A stretch of 38,234 nucleotides of DNA, taken from NCBI RefSeq assembly GCF_000956545.1, contig NZ_JYIT01000053.1, forward strand, positions 1-38,234, in the 5' to 3' direction. Below the pieces are notes generated by a model. It saw only the letters and a list, made by a program, of their open reading frames with translations. It had not been told where the DNA came from and did no database searches. Positions 1-7,978 of the stretch are shown here, in pieces (positions within the stretch are counted from its first letter, which is position 1; the number at the start of each line of letters is the position of its first letter). The translations under genes were made by a program, and so were the position numbers. The stretch is from Microbacterium azadirachtae. GTDB lineage: Bacteria; Actinomycetota; Actinomycetes; Actinomycetales; Microbacteriaceae.

Positions 1-1071
1 GCGATCGATGCGCAGGTGCATCAGATACACGTTGTACGGGTTCCACTGCGACATCGTGAAGTAGATCTCGCCGTTCTTGTTCCACGGATGGAAGTAGCCG
101 CCGTACAGGGCCGGGTAGTCGGTGGAGCTCGCGACGGTCTGCGCCGGCGTCCACGGTCCCTCAGGGCTCTGCGCCGTGCGCAGGACGATGTCCTCGCCGG
201 ACAGCGTCATCATCAGGAACCGCTTGCTGTAGTCGTCCCACTGCACCGACATCTCGCTCATCGGCGCATCCATCACCGGCTTCGCCGCGGCTTCGTCCTT
301 GCTCCAGGACGAGCCGTCCCAATATCGGTACGACGCCTTGTCGAGCAGCTTCTGCGCGGGGACCTTCGCCACCGAGGCCGGGCCGTTGCGGCCGTTCTGC
401 GTGCCGAAGACGTAGATCGTGCCGCCCTTCTGCACGTACGCCTGCATCTGGAAGGGATCATGCCCGTCCGGGTTGTCCCAGCGGGTGTCGGATACGGTCC
501 AGGTCTCGCCGTCGTCGTCGGAGTAGGCGATGCCGGCATGGTTCGTGTCCCACACGCCGGGAGGTCCCCACTGGCGTACCGACATGAAGCCCAGGTACTG
601 ACGTCCGCCGACCGAGATGCCCGACGTCGGGATGACCGTGATCTCGTCGCCGTTGATCTTCTTCGAGGGGATGATCTGCTTCGCGATCCCCGCTGGATCC
701 TGCACGGCGTGATCCAGCAGCATCCCATCGGACAGGTCGGTGTCGCTCGAGCGCAGCAGCACGTTGCTGCGCCAGTTGCCGTTCGGCGGCGCACCTCCGC
801 CCGGACCCGTCCAGGAATTGCCGAAGGTGTCGCCGAAGGCGGCGAGCACGTGGCCGGATCCGTCGTCCCACAGGATTCCGAGGTCGGTGGACTTCACATC
901 CCACTGGCCCCAGGTGTTGCTGGGCGCATCCGGACCGGTCACCTTCGAGACGACCGTCGCCGGCGTCGCGGCCGACGTCGCGACGGCGGAAGGCGAGGCC
1001 GTCGCCACCAAGGCGAGCGCGGTCAGGGAGGCGGCCGCGGCGCCGGCCGCGATCCTCGTGAAGGGCTTCAT
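1..1071 (-). CDS. Secreted DUF4185 (GH183-type) protein, probable endo-D-arabinanase, C-terminus cut by window edge
   Basis: 357 residues are visible, reading from ATG at 1071 off the left edge with no stop. A signal peptide (residues 1 to about 32: KPFTR, then a long Ala/Leu-rich core, then AVA) predicts export. The mature part has the beta-propeller-like repeats of DUF4185, including a GDTFGNSW segment and SDDDGETW. DUF4185 was reclassified as GH183 after members, including one from a Microbacterium, were shown to be endo-D-arabinanases cutting alpha-D-arabinofuranan of arabinogalactan and lipoarabinomannan. That activity for this copy is inferred from family and neighbours. The RBS is AAGGAGAG about 4 nt before ATG. 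It lies 46 bp downstream of the DUF2961 gene on the same strand, so the two are probably one transcript. This is the only enzyme of the locus with a signal peptide. DUF4185 membership is quite sure; substrate is likely, not proven. Confidence 0.85.
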   Translation of the reverse strand, partial: MKPFTRIAAGAAAASLTALALVATASPSAVATSAATPATVVSKVTGPDAPSNTWGQWDVKSTDLGILWDDGSGHVLAAFGDTFGNSWTGPGGGAPPNGNWRSNVLLRSSDTDLSDGMLLDHAVQDPAGIAKQIIPSKKINGDEITVIPTSGISVGGRQYLGFMSVRQWGPPGVWDTNHAGIAYSDDDGETWTVSDTRWDNPDGHDPFQMQAYVQKGGTIYVFGTQNGRNGPASVAKVPAQKLLDKASYRYWDGSSWSKDEAAAKPVMDAPMSEMSVQWDDYSKRFLMMTLSGEDIVLRTAQSPEGPWTPAQTVASSTDYPALYGGYFHPWNKNGEIYFTMSQWNPYNVYLMHLRIDR

Positions 1072-1117
1072 CGCCCTCTCCTTTCTTCGCGTCGCCGGCG
1101 GTCGCCGCGCGACGGGT

Positions 1118-2245
1118 TCAGCTGCGCGGTTCGCGCGGGGGAGTGGAGCCCAGATCCGGCACCGGGGCGGTTCCTAGGTGCACCTCCATGTCGGAGGCGC
1201 TGGGCGACTTCGGGCGCCGGGCCGTGGGCCGGTCCAGGTAGAACATCGCGGTGGAGGCGATGTCGTCCCGCAGGGGCAGATACCGCCAGCCGCTGCGCCA
1301 CCCGAGTGCCTGGATGTCGACCTTGGGCAGCCCGGTGGAGAAGTGGATCGGATCCGCGAGATGCCAGCGGTACATGCCGAAGCGCTGCTGCGAGACGTAG
1401 AGGCCGTCGGGGCGGATCACCTGCGGCATGCCGAGGTAGGGGGTGGAGAACGCGGTGTATCCCTGGCCGGGGATGTCGAAGTTCCACGCGCCGCCGAAGT
1501 AGTCCTCGGTGCCGGTGCCGCAGATCGTGGGGTGGTCGGTGTCGTCGTCCAGGTAGAACTTGATCTCGCCCTCGCCCCACCAGCCGTTGGAGTTCACGCC
1601 CCAGGCGATGTAGGTGCCGACGTACTGGCCCTGGCCCTCGACGCCCTCCAGGATCGTGTGCGGGATGAGCTCCTCGAGCGGGTTCGAGCGCCGCCACTGC
1701 GCGTGGAAGTAGCCGTCGGCGGAGTAGTCGCCGCCGATCTCGTAGGTGACCTGGTAGTAGACGCGCACGTCGACGACCGAGGTGTTCTCGATGGTCAGCC
1801 GCGCCCCCTCCCGGAACGGCATCGGCCAGTACGAGTTGAATCCGCCGTGCGGGTTGGCGGCGATCACCTGCGAGTTCACCTGCGCGAACACGCCCCAGCC
1901 GTTGCAGAAGAAGTCTCCGTAGGGCACCTCGACGGCAGGCTCGTCGGCACCGTCCCAGTACGCCCGCAGGACGAGGGTGCGCCAGTTGTCGGTGTGCGTG
2001 GTGATCCAGATGTGCGTGATCCTGCCGGGGCCGTCGATCGCGGCGAGATCGAACGTCTCGCCCGCCTTGATGTCGACGCTCGGCGAGATCTTCCATCCCG
2101 GCCCCAGGTCGCGGGCGCAGTCGGCCCCCGTCCCCTCGGTCGCCCTGGCGCCGCCGCCGACCGAGCCGTCGAAGTTCTCCGGCGAGATCGATCGGGTCTG
2201 AACGCGTCGCAGGGCCGAGACGGCGGTGAGATCGGAAAGCGTCAT
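1118..2245 (-). CDS. DUF2961 / GH172 family glycosidase, probable exo-alpha-D-arabinofuranosidase
   Basis: A 375-residue protein with the DUF2961 core: THIWITTHTDN (about 77-87), GGDYSADGYFHAQWRR, NGWWGEGEIKFY (220-231) and GTGTEDYFGGAWNF (243-256). Family catalytic glutamates lie in the last two blocks; Glu247 and one Glu of GEGE are the candidates. GH172 enzymes act on D-arabinofuranosides or difructose linkages, and a Microbacterium member is an exo-alpha-D-arabinofuranosidase. No signal peptide is seen, so it should act in the cytoplasm on imported oligosaccharides. I chose ATG 2245 because GAGG lies 12 nt upstream, whereas the in-frame ATG at 2257 touches GAGG directly. It is first gene of the minus arm, with a promoter at 2310-2338 that overlaps the LacI operator. 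Family call is firm; substrate is inferred from the GH183, GH116, isomerase and kinase context. Confidence 0.9.
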   Translation of the reverse strand: MTLSDLTAVSALRRVQTRSISPENFDGSVGGGARATEGTGADCARDLGPGWKISPSVDIKAGETFDLAAIDGPGRITHIWITTHTDNWRTLVLRAYWDGADEPAVEVPYGDFFCNGWGVFAQVNSQVIAANPHGGFNSYWPMPFREGARLTIENTSVVDVRVYYQVTYEIGGDYSADGYFHAQWRRSNPLEELIPHTILEGVEGQGQYVGTYIAWGVNSNGWWGEGEIKFYLDDDTDHPTICGTGTEDYFGGAWNFDIPGQGYTAFSTPYLGMPQVIRPDGLYVSQQRFGMYRWHLADPIHFSTGLPKVDIQALGWRSGWRYLPLRDDIASTAMFYLDRPTARRPKSPSASDMEVHLGTAPVPDLGSTPPREPRS

Positions 2246-2309
2246 GACGGGGCACATCCTCGAGGGGGGTGGGTGGATCCGCGCGGGACTCGCGACGGTG
2301 CGTGCGGCC

Positions 2310-2338
2310 ACCCTACCGATTCGCCGCCACTGTTGCAA
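2310..2338 (-). promoter_or_regulatory. Predicted promoter of the DUF2961-DUF4185 arm
   Basis: On the minus strand TTGCAA (2338-2333) and TAGGGT (2315-2310) are separated by exactly 17 nt. The -35 hexamer overlaps the LacI-type palindrome at 2334-2347, so repressor binding would block it. Read from sequence only. Confidence 0.5.
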
Positions 2339-2347
2339 TCGATTTCA
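2334..2347. promoter_or_regulatory. LacI-family operator between DUF2961 and the LacI gene
   Basis: TGCAATCGATTTCA fits the LacI-family consensus TGNAANCGNTTNCA at every fixed base. It overlaps the -35 of the minus promoter and lies just upstream of a TAGTGT -10-like element at 2354-2359 on the plus strand, so one site could control both the glycosidase arm and the regulator gene itself. A nearly identical site lies at 3801-3814. Confidence 0.75.
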
Positions 2348-2389
2348 TCACGATAGTGTGTCCTGACGGACAACAGAAGGCAGGGCGGG

Positions 2390-3370
2390 ATGGCGACCAT
2401 CTACGACGTGGCGCGTCTCGCCGGCGTGTCTCCCGCGACCGTGTCGCGCGTGTTCAACGGGGTGGGCGTCTCGGAGGAGAAGGTCGTGGCCGTGCGCCAG
2501 GCGGCGGCGCAGCTGAAGTTCTTCCCGAACCGCACCGCCCGGACGCTCCGGCGGCAGAGCTCCGAGGTGATCGCGCTCGTGATCCCCGACATCGAGAACC
2601 CCTACTTCACCGAGATGGCCCGCGGCGTCGAGGACGTCGCCTCCGAGGCGGGGTACTCGGTGGTGCTCTGCAACTCCGACGCCCAGGTCGAGAAGGAGCA
2701 GACCTATCTGCGCATCGCGATCGCCGAGCACATGTCGGGCGTGATCCTCGCGGCGGCCTCCGACCGCACCAGCCTGGACGAGATCATGGCGGCGGGCCGC
2801 CCCGTGGTGGCGGTCGACCGCACCACGGGCTACGACATCGACGGCGTGATGATGGCGAACCGCGACGCCGGGCGCAGCGCGACCGAGCAGCTGATCGAGG
2901 CCGGCTACAGCCGGATCGCCCACATCGCCGGCCCGGAGCACATCGAGACGGCGCTCGAGCGCGCCGACGGGTGGCGCGCCGCTCTCAAGGCCCATGATCT
3001 GCCGGTGGATCCGGAGCTGCTGCGGTTCTCGACGTTCCGGGTGGACGGAGGGCGCGAGACCATGGCGGAGCTGCTGGCGCTGCCCGAGCCGCCCGACGCC
3101 GTCGTCGCCGGCAACAACCTCATCGGCGTCGGCGCGATCCAGGTGCTCACCGAGCGGGGACTCACCCCGCCTGCGATGGGCGTCGCGGTCGTCGGATCGC
3201 TGCCGTTCACGACGCTGTCGCCGAGCGTGGTCACCGTCGTGCGCCTGCCCGCGCGCCACATGGGCGTGACCGCGGCGCGGATGCTGCTCGACCGGATCGG
3301 CGGCGACGACCAGCCCGCCCGCACCGTCGTGCTGCGCAACGAGATCCAGGCGGCGACCGTCTCGCGCTGA
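2390..3370 (+). CDS. LacI-family transcriptional regulator, predicted repressor of the D-arabinan locus
   Basis: 326 residues. N-terminal LacI helix-turn-helix at residues 3-23 (TIYDVARLAGVSPATVSRVFN) with hinge near 45-58, then a periplasmic-binding-protein-like effector domain (VIPDIENPYFTEMARGVED, DRTTGYDIDGVMMANRDAG, GNNLIGVGAIQVL). It would bind DNA as a dimer and respond to a sugar, by context D-arabinose, an arabino-oligosaccharide or a phosphorylated derivative. Two palindromes matching the LacI consensus lie at 2334-2347, upstream of its own start, and at 3801-3814, upstream of the kinase gene, which supports local and autogenous control. The start is ATG 2390 with a weak purine-rich AGGGCGGG before it. 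Next gene is convergent with stops only 7 bp apart. Confidence 0.92.
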   Translation: MATIYDVARLAGVSPATVSRVFNGVGVSEEKVVAVRQAAAQLKFFPNRTARTLRRQSSEVIALVIPDIENPYFTEMARGVEDVASEAGYSVVLCNSDAQVEKEQTYLRIAIAEHMSGVILAAASDRTSLDEIMAAGRPVVAVDRTTGYDIDGVMMANRDAGRSATEQLIEAGYSRIAHIAGPEHIETALERADGWRAALKAHDLPVDPELLRFSTFRVDGGRETMAELLALPEPPDAVVAGNNLIGVGAIQVLTERGLTPPAMGVAVVGSLPFTTLSPSVVTVVRLPARHMGVTAARMLLDRIGGDDQPARTVVLRNEIQAATVSR

Positions 3371-3377
3371 CCCCCGC

Positions 3378-3668
3378 TCAGGAGTGCCACAGGCGGTCGG
3401 CCAGCGCCGCCACATCCTTGTCGAGCGCCGAGACCTTCACGTCCACCGCGTCGAAGCGGGCGTTCATCTCGGCGCGGAGCCCCTCGAACGCGCTGTTCAT
3501 GGCGTCGAACCTGCTGTCCATGGCCTCGAACCTGCCGTGGAACCTGCCCTCGAGGCCCTCGAGCCGTCCGTCGATGGCCTTCGTGAGAAGCGTCGTCATC
3601 AGCGTCATGCCGCCGAGCATGATCGCCGTGAAGACCCCGATCAGGGTCCACACCTGCGGTTCGGTCAT
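3378..3668 (-). CDS. Small membrane-anchored coiled-coil protein of unknown function
   Basis: 96 residues. One hydrophobic helix (residues 7-28, WTLIGVFTAIML onward) is followed by a charged, repetitive helix (30-94) with recurring RLEGLEGRF, RFEAMDSRFDAM and RAEMNARFDAV units, typical of a coiled coil. I recognise no enzyme motif. ATG 3668 is preferred over the in-frame ATG 3674 because GGAGG is 7 nt from the former and only 1 nt from the latter. It is convergent with the LacI gene and antisense to the interval before the kinase operon. Similar short TM-plus-coiled-coil proteins are common in actinobacteria; a link to arabinan metabolism is not shown. Regular 7-residue spacing and good codon use make it a real gene. 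Confidence 0.6.
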   Translation of the reverse strand: MTEPQVWTLIGVFTAIMLGGMTLMTTLLTKAIDGRLEGLEGRFHGRFEAMDSRFDAMNSAFEGLRAEMNARFDAVDVKVSALDKDVAALADRLWHS

Positions 3669-3793
3669 GTCCATGCCTCCAGTCTCTTCGGTCGTTCCGA
3701 GCGTGTCATCAGCCAAAGGTCTCGAAGTCGGTTTCACGGAATCAGGGGAGGAATGGTGCTGATCGGGTGCTGTGGAGGACGATCGCGAGGCGA

Positions 3794-3822
3794 TTGCGCT
3801 TGAAATCGATTTCGCGTAGTGT
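3794..3822 (+). promoter_or_regulatory. LacI-controlled promoter of the kinase-GH116-isomerase operon
   Basis: TTGCGC (3794-3799), 17 nt, TAGTGT (3817-3822). The spacer contains the operator TGAAATCGATTTCG at 3801-3814, whose core GAAATCGATTTC is a perfect 12-bp palindrome. Placement between -35 and -10 is the classic arrangement for repression by occlusion. The same TCGATTTC core and TAGTGT element occur before the LacI gene. Confidence 0.7.
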
Positions 3823-3863
3823 GATCGCCGTCCGGCCAGGACGAGCGATCGAGGAGGATGCGC

Positions 3864-5366
3864 GTGCGGTGCACGATCGGTGTCGACATCGGCACCTCCA
3901 GCAGCAAGGGCGTCCTCGTCGACGCCGAGGGCGTGATCCTCGCCCAGGCGACGCGGACGCACGAGGTGAGCCGCCCGCGCACCGGCTGGGTCGAGATGGA
4001 CGGCCGGGTCTGGTGGGACGAGTTCGTCTCGCTCGCCCGGGAGCTGCTCGCCGCGGTGCCGGACGCCGAGGTCGCGGCGGTCGGCGTGAGCGGCATGGGC
4101 CCGTGCATCCTGCTGGCCGACGAGGACGGCGAGCCGGTGCGCCCGGCGATCCTGTACGGCGTCGACACCCGGGCCGGCAGCCAGATCGCGCGCATGACGG
4201 AGGATCTCGGCGTCGACGAGATCACACGCGTGGGCGGATCCGTGCTCACCTCGCAGGCGGGCGGACCGAAGATCCTCTGGATCCGTGACGAGGAGCCGGA
4301 GGCATGGGGGCGGGCGCGCCGGCTGTTCATGCCGGCCTCGTGGCTCGCACACCGCCTCACGGGCGCCTACGTGCTGGACCACCAGTCGGCGAGCCAGGTC
4401 TCACCGCTCTACGACATCGAGCGCGAGCGCTGGCACGACGCGTGGTGGGAGCGCTACGCGGCCCCCCTCGCGCAGCCCGCACTGCGGTGGGCCGGCGACG
4501 TCGCGGGTGCGGTGACGGCGGAGGCCGCGGCACTCACCGGGATCCCCGAGGGCACGGCCGTGATCGCCGGCACCATCGACGCGTGGACCGAGGCGGTCAG
4601 CGTCGGGGCGCACGGCGTCGGAGACCTCATGCTGATGTACGGCACGACCATGTTCCTGGTGGCGACGGGCGAGCAGACGCTGCGCACCCCCTCGATGTGG
4701 ACCACGGCCGGGGCGTTCGCCGGCACGCGGAACCTCGCCGGCGGGCTGTCCACCTCCGGCGCGCTCACGGGGTGGCTGAAGGAGCTCACGGACTCCGACT
4801 ACCCGCAGCTGCTCGCCGAGGCCGAGGCCTCGGGGCCGGGCGCGCGGGGGCTCGTGATGCTGCCGTACTTCGCGGGGGAGCGCACGCCGATCCAGGATCC
4901 GGACGCACGGGGCGTGATCGCGGGCCTCACCCTCGCGCACGGCCGGGGCGACCTGTACCGCGCTGCACTCGAGGCGACGGCGCTCGGCGTGCGGCACAAC
5001 GTGCAGACCATGCGCGACGCGGGAGCGGAGATCCGCCGCATCGTCGCGGTGGGCGGAGGTACGCAGGGCCGGCTCTGGCTGCAGATCGTCTCGGACGTCA
5101 CCGGGCTCGTGCAGGAGGTGCCGGAGATCACGATCGGCGCGAGCTACGGGGCCGCGTTCCTCGCGGCCGGTGCCGTCGCGGAGCATGCCCCGAGGATCGA
5201 CGAGTGGAACCTGGTCGTCACGACGATTGTCCCGGATCCGTGTCTCGCCCCGCTCTACGACGCGCTCTACGACCGCTATCTGCGGCTGTACGCCGGCACC
5301 GCCGGCGTCGTGCACGAGCTGGCCGCGCAGCAGAAGGCCGACGACGCGAAGGAGGCGTCCGCATGA
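3864..5366 (+). CDS. FGGY-family carbohydrate kinase, probable D-ribulokinase
   Basis: About 500 residues with both FGGY halves: the N-terminal phosphate motif DIGTSSSKGVLVD, GWVEMDGRVWWDEF, GVSGMGPCIL and YGVDTRAGS, then IAGTIDAWTEAV, MYGTTMFLV and the C-terminal AVGGGTQGRLWLQIVSDVTG. FGGY kinases phosphorylate ketoses or polyols. Beside an isomerase expected to make D-ribulose from D-arabinose, the likely product is D-ribulose 5-phosphate, but xylulose or another ketose cannot be excluded from sequence. GAGGAGG ends at 3857; the ATG at 3858 leaves no spacer, while GTG 3864 leaves 6 nt, so GTG is preferred (ATG 3858 would add two residues). Its stop overlaps the next start as ATGA. Promoter and LacI operator are at 3794-3822. 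Confidence 0.88.
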   Translation: MRCTIGVDIGTSSSKGVLVDAEGVILAQATRTHEVSRPRTGWVEMDGRVWWDEFVSLARELLAAVPDAEVAAVGVSGMGPCILLADEDGEPVRPAILYGVDTRAGSQIARMTEDLGVDEITRVGGSVLTSQAGGPKILWIRDEEPEAWGRARRLFMPASWLAHRLTGAYVLDHQSASQVSPLYDIERERWHDAWWERYAAPLAQPALRWAGDVAGAVTAEAAALTGIPEGTAVIAGTIDAWTEAVSVGAHGVGDLMLMYGTTMFLVATGEQTLRTPSMWTTAGAFAGTRNLAGGLSTSGALTGWLKELTDSDYPQLLAEAEASGPGARGLVMLPYFAGERTPIQDPDARGVIAGLTLAHGRGDLYRAALEATALGVRHNVQTMRDAGAEIRRIVAVGGGTQGRLWLQIVSDVTGLVQEVPEITIGASYGAAFLAAGAVAEHAPRIDEWNLVVTTIVPDPCLAPLYDALYDRYLRLYAGTAGVVHELAAQQKADDAKEASA

Positions 5367-7978
5367 CGCGCCGTGCCCGCCCGATCCCGCACACCTCCGA
5401 GCGGGCCGCGTTCCTGCTCGGAGGCGTCGGCACCGGCAACGTCTCGCTCGGCGCACGCGGCGAGCTGCGCGACTGGGAGCTCGAGAACCACCCGGACAAG
5501 GACCGCCGCAACCCCCGCACCTTCTTCGCGATCCACGCCGCCCCCGAGGGCGCGGAGCCCGTCACGCGCGTGATCGAGGCGCGCATGACGGGGCGCCGCG
5601 ACCTCGACGCGGGCTTCTCGTTCGACGACCTCGCCGGCCTGCCGCGCCTGAACGCCGCGACCATGCACGGCGAGTACCCGGTGGTGGACATCGACTTCGC
5701 CGACCGCGCGCTGCCGGTCGAGGTGTCCCTGCACGCCTTCACCCCGCTCGTGCCGCTCGATGCCGACGCGTCCGGCATCCCGGCGGCCGTGCTGCGCTAT
5801 CGGGTGGTCAACCCCGGGACGGTGCCCGTCGCGGTCACCGTCGCAGGCAGCGTGTCGCACACGGCGGGGCGCGGCGAACCCGGTCCGGACGCTCCCTGGG
5901 GCATGCGCGGCACGCAGACCGTGCGGTGGCGCGACGACGGCGTCGTGCGCGGCCTGGACTTCGGCATCGACCTGCCCGAGGACGACCCGGGCTACGGCAC
6001 GCTCGCCCTCACCACGACAGACCCTTCGATCACGGCCAAGCCGCAGTGGGTGACGAGCTACTGGCCCGACGGCGCCCGCATGTTCTGGAGCGACCTGACG
6101 GCCGACGGACTGCTCGCGCCCGAGCCGCGGCTGACCCTGGAGGACCGCCCGCGCGGCCTCTTCGCCGAGCGGGACGCGGATCCCGACGCCCCGCCGCTCA
6201 CCGAGGAGGAGATGCTCGCCCGGCTTCCCCGGCTGCGCACCGGATCCCTGGGCATCGTGCACACGCTCGCGCCCGGCGAGGCGCGCGACTTCGAGTTCGT
6301 GCTGAGCTGGTCGTTCCCGAACCGGCGCCGCGGCTGGCACGGGCACATCATCCTCGACGACCGGGCGGAGGATCCGTCGCTGTCGCCGATCGTGCGCAAC
6401 CACTACGCGACGCTCTGGCCGGACGCCTGGTCGGCCGCGACCCACCTGCACCGCGAGCTGCCGGCGCTCGAGGCGGCGACCGATGCGTTCGTCGAGGCGC
6501 TGTACGGAGGCACTCTGGATCCGGTTCTCGCGGACGCCGTGGGGGCCAACATCGCCGCCGTGCGCTCCACGACCTGCTTCGTCGTGGCGTCGCCGAACCC
6601 GGCCCTCGGGGAGGGGTCGGTGTTCGCGGCCTGGGAGGGCTCCTTCGACCACGGCGGATCCTGCGAGGGCACCTGCACGCATGTGTGGTCGTATGCGCAG
6701 ACCGCGGCCTGGCTGTTCCCGAGCCTCGAACGCAGCGCCCGGCGCCCCGAGTACCTGCTCGAGACCGACGCCGAGGGGGCGCAGAGGTTCCGCGGCAACC
6801 GGCTCTTCGGATCCGCTCCGTGGTACATCGGTCCCGCCGTCGACGGGCAGCTCGGCACCCTCGTCCGCCTGCACCGCGAGTGGCGCTTCTCGGGCGACGA
6901 CGGGTTCCTGCGCGAGCTCTGGCCGGCCGCGGTCCGCACGCTCGACCACGCGACGCGCGAGTGGGACCGCGACGGCGACGGCCTGCTCGACGGCGAGCTG
7001 CACAACACCTACGACATCGAGTTCCACGGGATCGACCCCCTCGCCAACGGGGTCTACCTCGCCGCCCTCCGCGCCGGAGCGCGCATGGCCGCCCACCTGG
7101 GGGAGACGGACCGGGCGCGGGGCTGGACGGCGAGAGCCGACCACGTCGCCGGCGCGATGGACGACGTGCTGTTCAACGGGGAGTACTACCGACAGGTGAT
7201 CGACGATGTCGACGCGCACCGCTACCAGTACGGAGAGGGCGTGCTCTCGGACCAGCTGCTCGGGCAGTTCCACGCCTGGGTGAACGGTCTCGGCGCGCTG
7301 CTGCCGGCGCCGCACCTCGACTCCGCGCTCGCCGCGATCGTCGCGCACAACCACCGCGACGACCTCTCGGCGCACGAGAGCACGCAGCGGGTGTACGCCC
7401 TGAACGACGAGGGCGGGCTGCTGCTCGCCTCCTGGCCGAGCGGTGGACGCCCGGCGATCCCGTTCGTCTACTCCGACGAAGTGTGGACGGGCGTGGAGCA
7501 CCAGGTCGCAGCGTCGCTGCTGTACGCGGGGCGGGCGGATGACGCGCTGCGCATCGAGCGCACGCTGCGCGCCCGCTACGACGGGGTGCACCGCAACCCG
7601 TGGAACGAGATCGAGTGCGGCAACCACTACGCCCGCTCCCTCGCGTCGTGGGCGCTGCTGCTCGCGGCGAGCGGCGTCCAGTGGGACGCGCCCGCGCGCA
7701 CCCTGTCGTTCGCGCCCGTGGCCGGCGCCTTCGCCGACGGCGCCCCGGCGCGGTTCCTGTTCACCACGGGCACCGGCTGGGGCCGCGCCGAATCCGACGG
7801 CGCCGCGCTGACGCTCCACCTCGACGGCGGGACGCTCGACCTCGCCGGACTGCGCCTGCACGGCACGGAGCTCGCGCAGGACGTCCGTCTCGCCGCCGGC
7901 GAGACCCGCACCTTCCTTCCGCCCGACGGAACGGCATCCGCCGACGTGACCACCATCCAGCAACGGAGAATCCCATGA
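5363..7978 (+). CDS. GH116-type glycoside hydrolase, probable exo-beta-D-arabinofuranosidase
   Basis: 871 residues, two-domain GH116 architecture: an N-terminal beta-rich domain starting FLLGGVGTGNVSLGARGELRDWEL, and an alpha/alpha barrel (DUF608-like) with GGSCEGTCTHVWSYAQTAAWLFPSLERS (430-458), DGDGLLDGELHNTYD (537-551), SDQLLGQFHAWVNGLGALLP (629-648) and YSDEVWTGVEHQVAASLLY. Asp630 in SDQL lies where GH116 enzymes carry their acid/base Asp. Family members are beta-glucosidases or beta-xylosidases, but a divergent Microbacterium member is an exo-beta-D-arabinofuranosidase, which matches this neighbourhood. No signal peptide, so cytoplasmic. GGAGG lies 7 nt before ATG; the start overlaps the kinase stop and the end overlaps the isomerase start, implying translational coupling. 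GH116-like fold is firm, substrate inferred. Confidence 0.85.
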   Translation: MTRRARPIPHTSERAAFLLGGVGTGNVSLGARGELRDWELENHPDKDRRNPRTFFAIHAAPEGAEPVTRVIEARMTGRRDLDAGFSFDDLAGLPRLNAATMHGEYPVVDIDFADRALPVEVSLHAFTPLVPLDADASGIPAAVLRYRVVNPGTVPVAVTVAGSVSHTAGRGEPGPDAPWGMRGTQTVRWRDDGVVRGLDFGIDLPEDDPGYGTLALTTTDPSITAKPQWVTSYWPDGARMFWSDLTADGLLAPEPRLTLEDRPRGLFAERDADPDAPPLTEEEMLARLPRLRTGSLGIVHTLAPGEARDFEFVLSWSFPNRRRGWHGHIILDDRAEDPSLSPIVRNHYATLWPDAWSAATHLHRELPALEAATDAFVEALYGGTLDPVLADAVGANIAAVRSTTCFVVASPNPALGEGSVFAAWEGSFDHGGSCEGTCTHVWSYAQTAAWLFPSLERSARRPEYLLETDAEGAQRFRGNRLFGSAPWYIGPAVDGQLGTLVRLHREWRFSGDDGFLRELWPAAVRTLDHATREWDRDGDGLLDGELHNTYDIEFHGIDPLANGVYLAALRAGARMAAHLGETDRARGWTARADHVAGAMDDVLFNGEYYRQVIDDVDAHRYQYGEGVLSDQLLGQFHAWVNGLGALLPAPHLDSALAAIVAHNHRDDLSAHESTQRVYALNDEGGLLLASWPSGGRPAIPFVYSDEVWTGVEHQVAASLLYAGRADDALRIERTLRARYDGVHRNPWNEIECGNHYARSLASWALLLAASGVQWDAPARTLSFAPVAGAFADGAPARFLFTTGTGWGRAESDGAALTLHLDGGTLDLAGLRLHGTELAQDVRLAAGETRTFLPPDGTASADVTTIQQRRIP

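Noticed and set aside
5276..7963. An 895-codon minus-strand frame opposite the GH116 gene
   Set aside because: Low-complexity translation with no motifs; mirror of the codon bias of the plus-strand gene.
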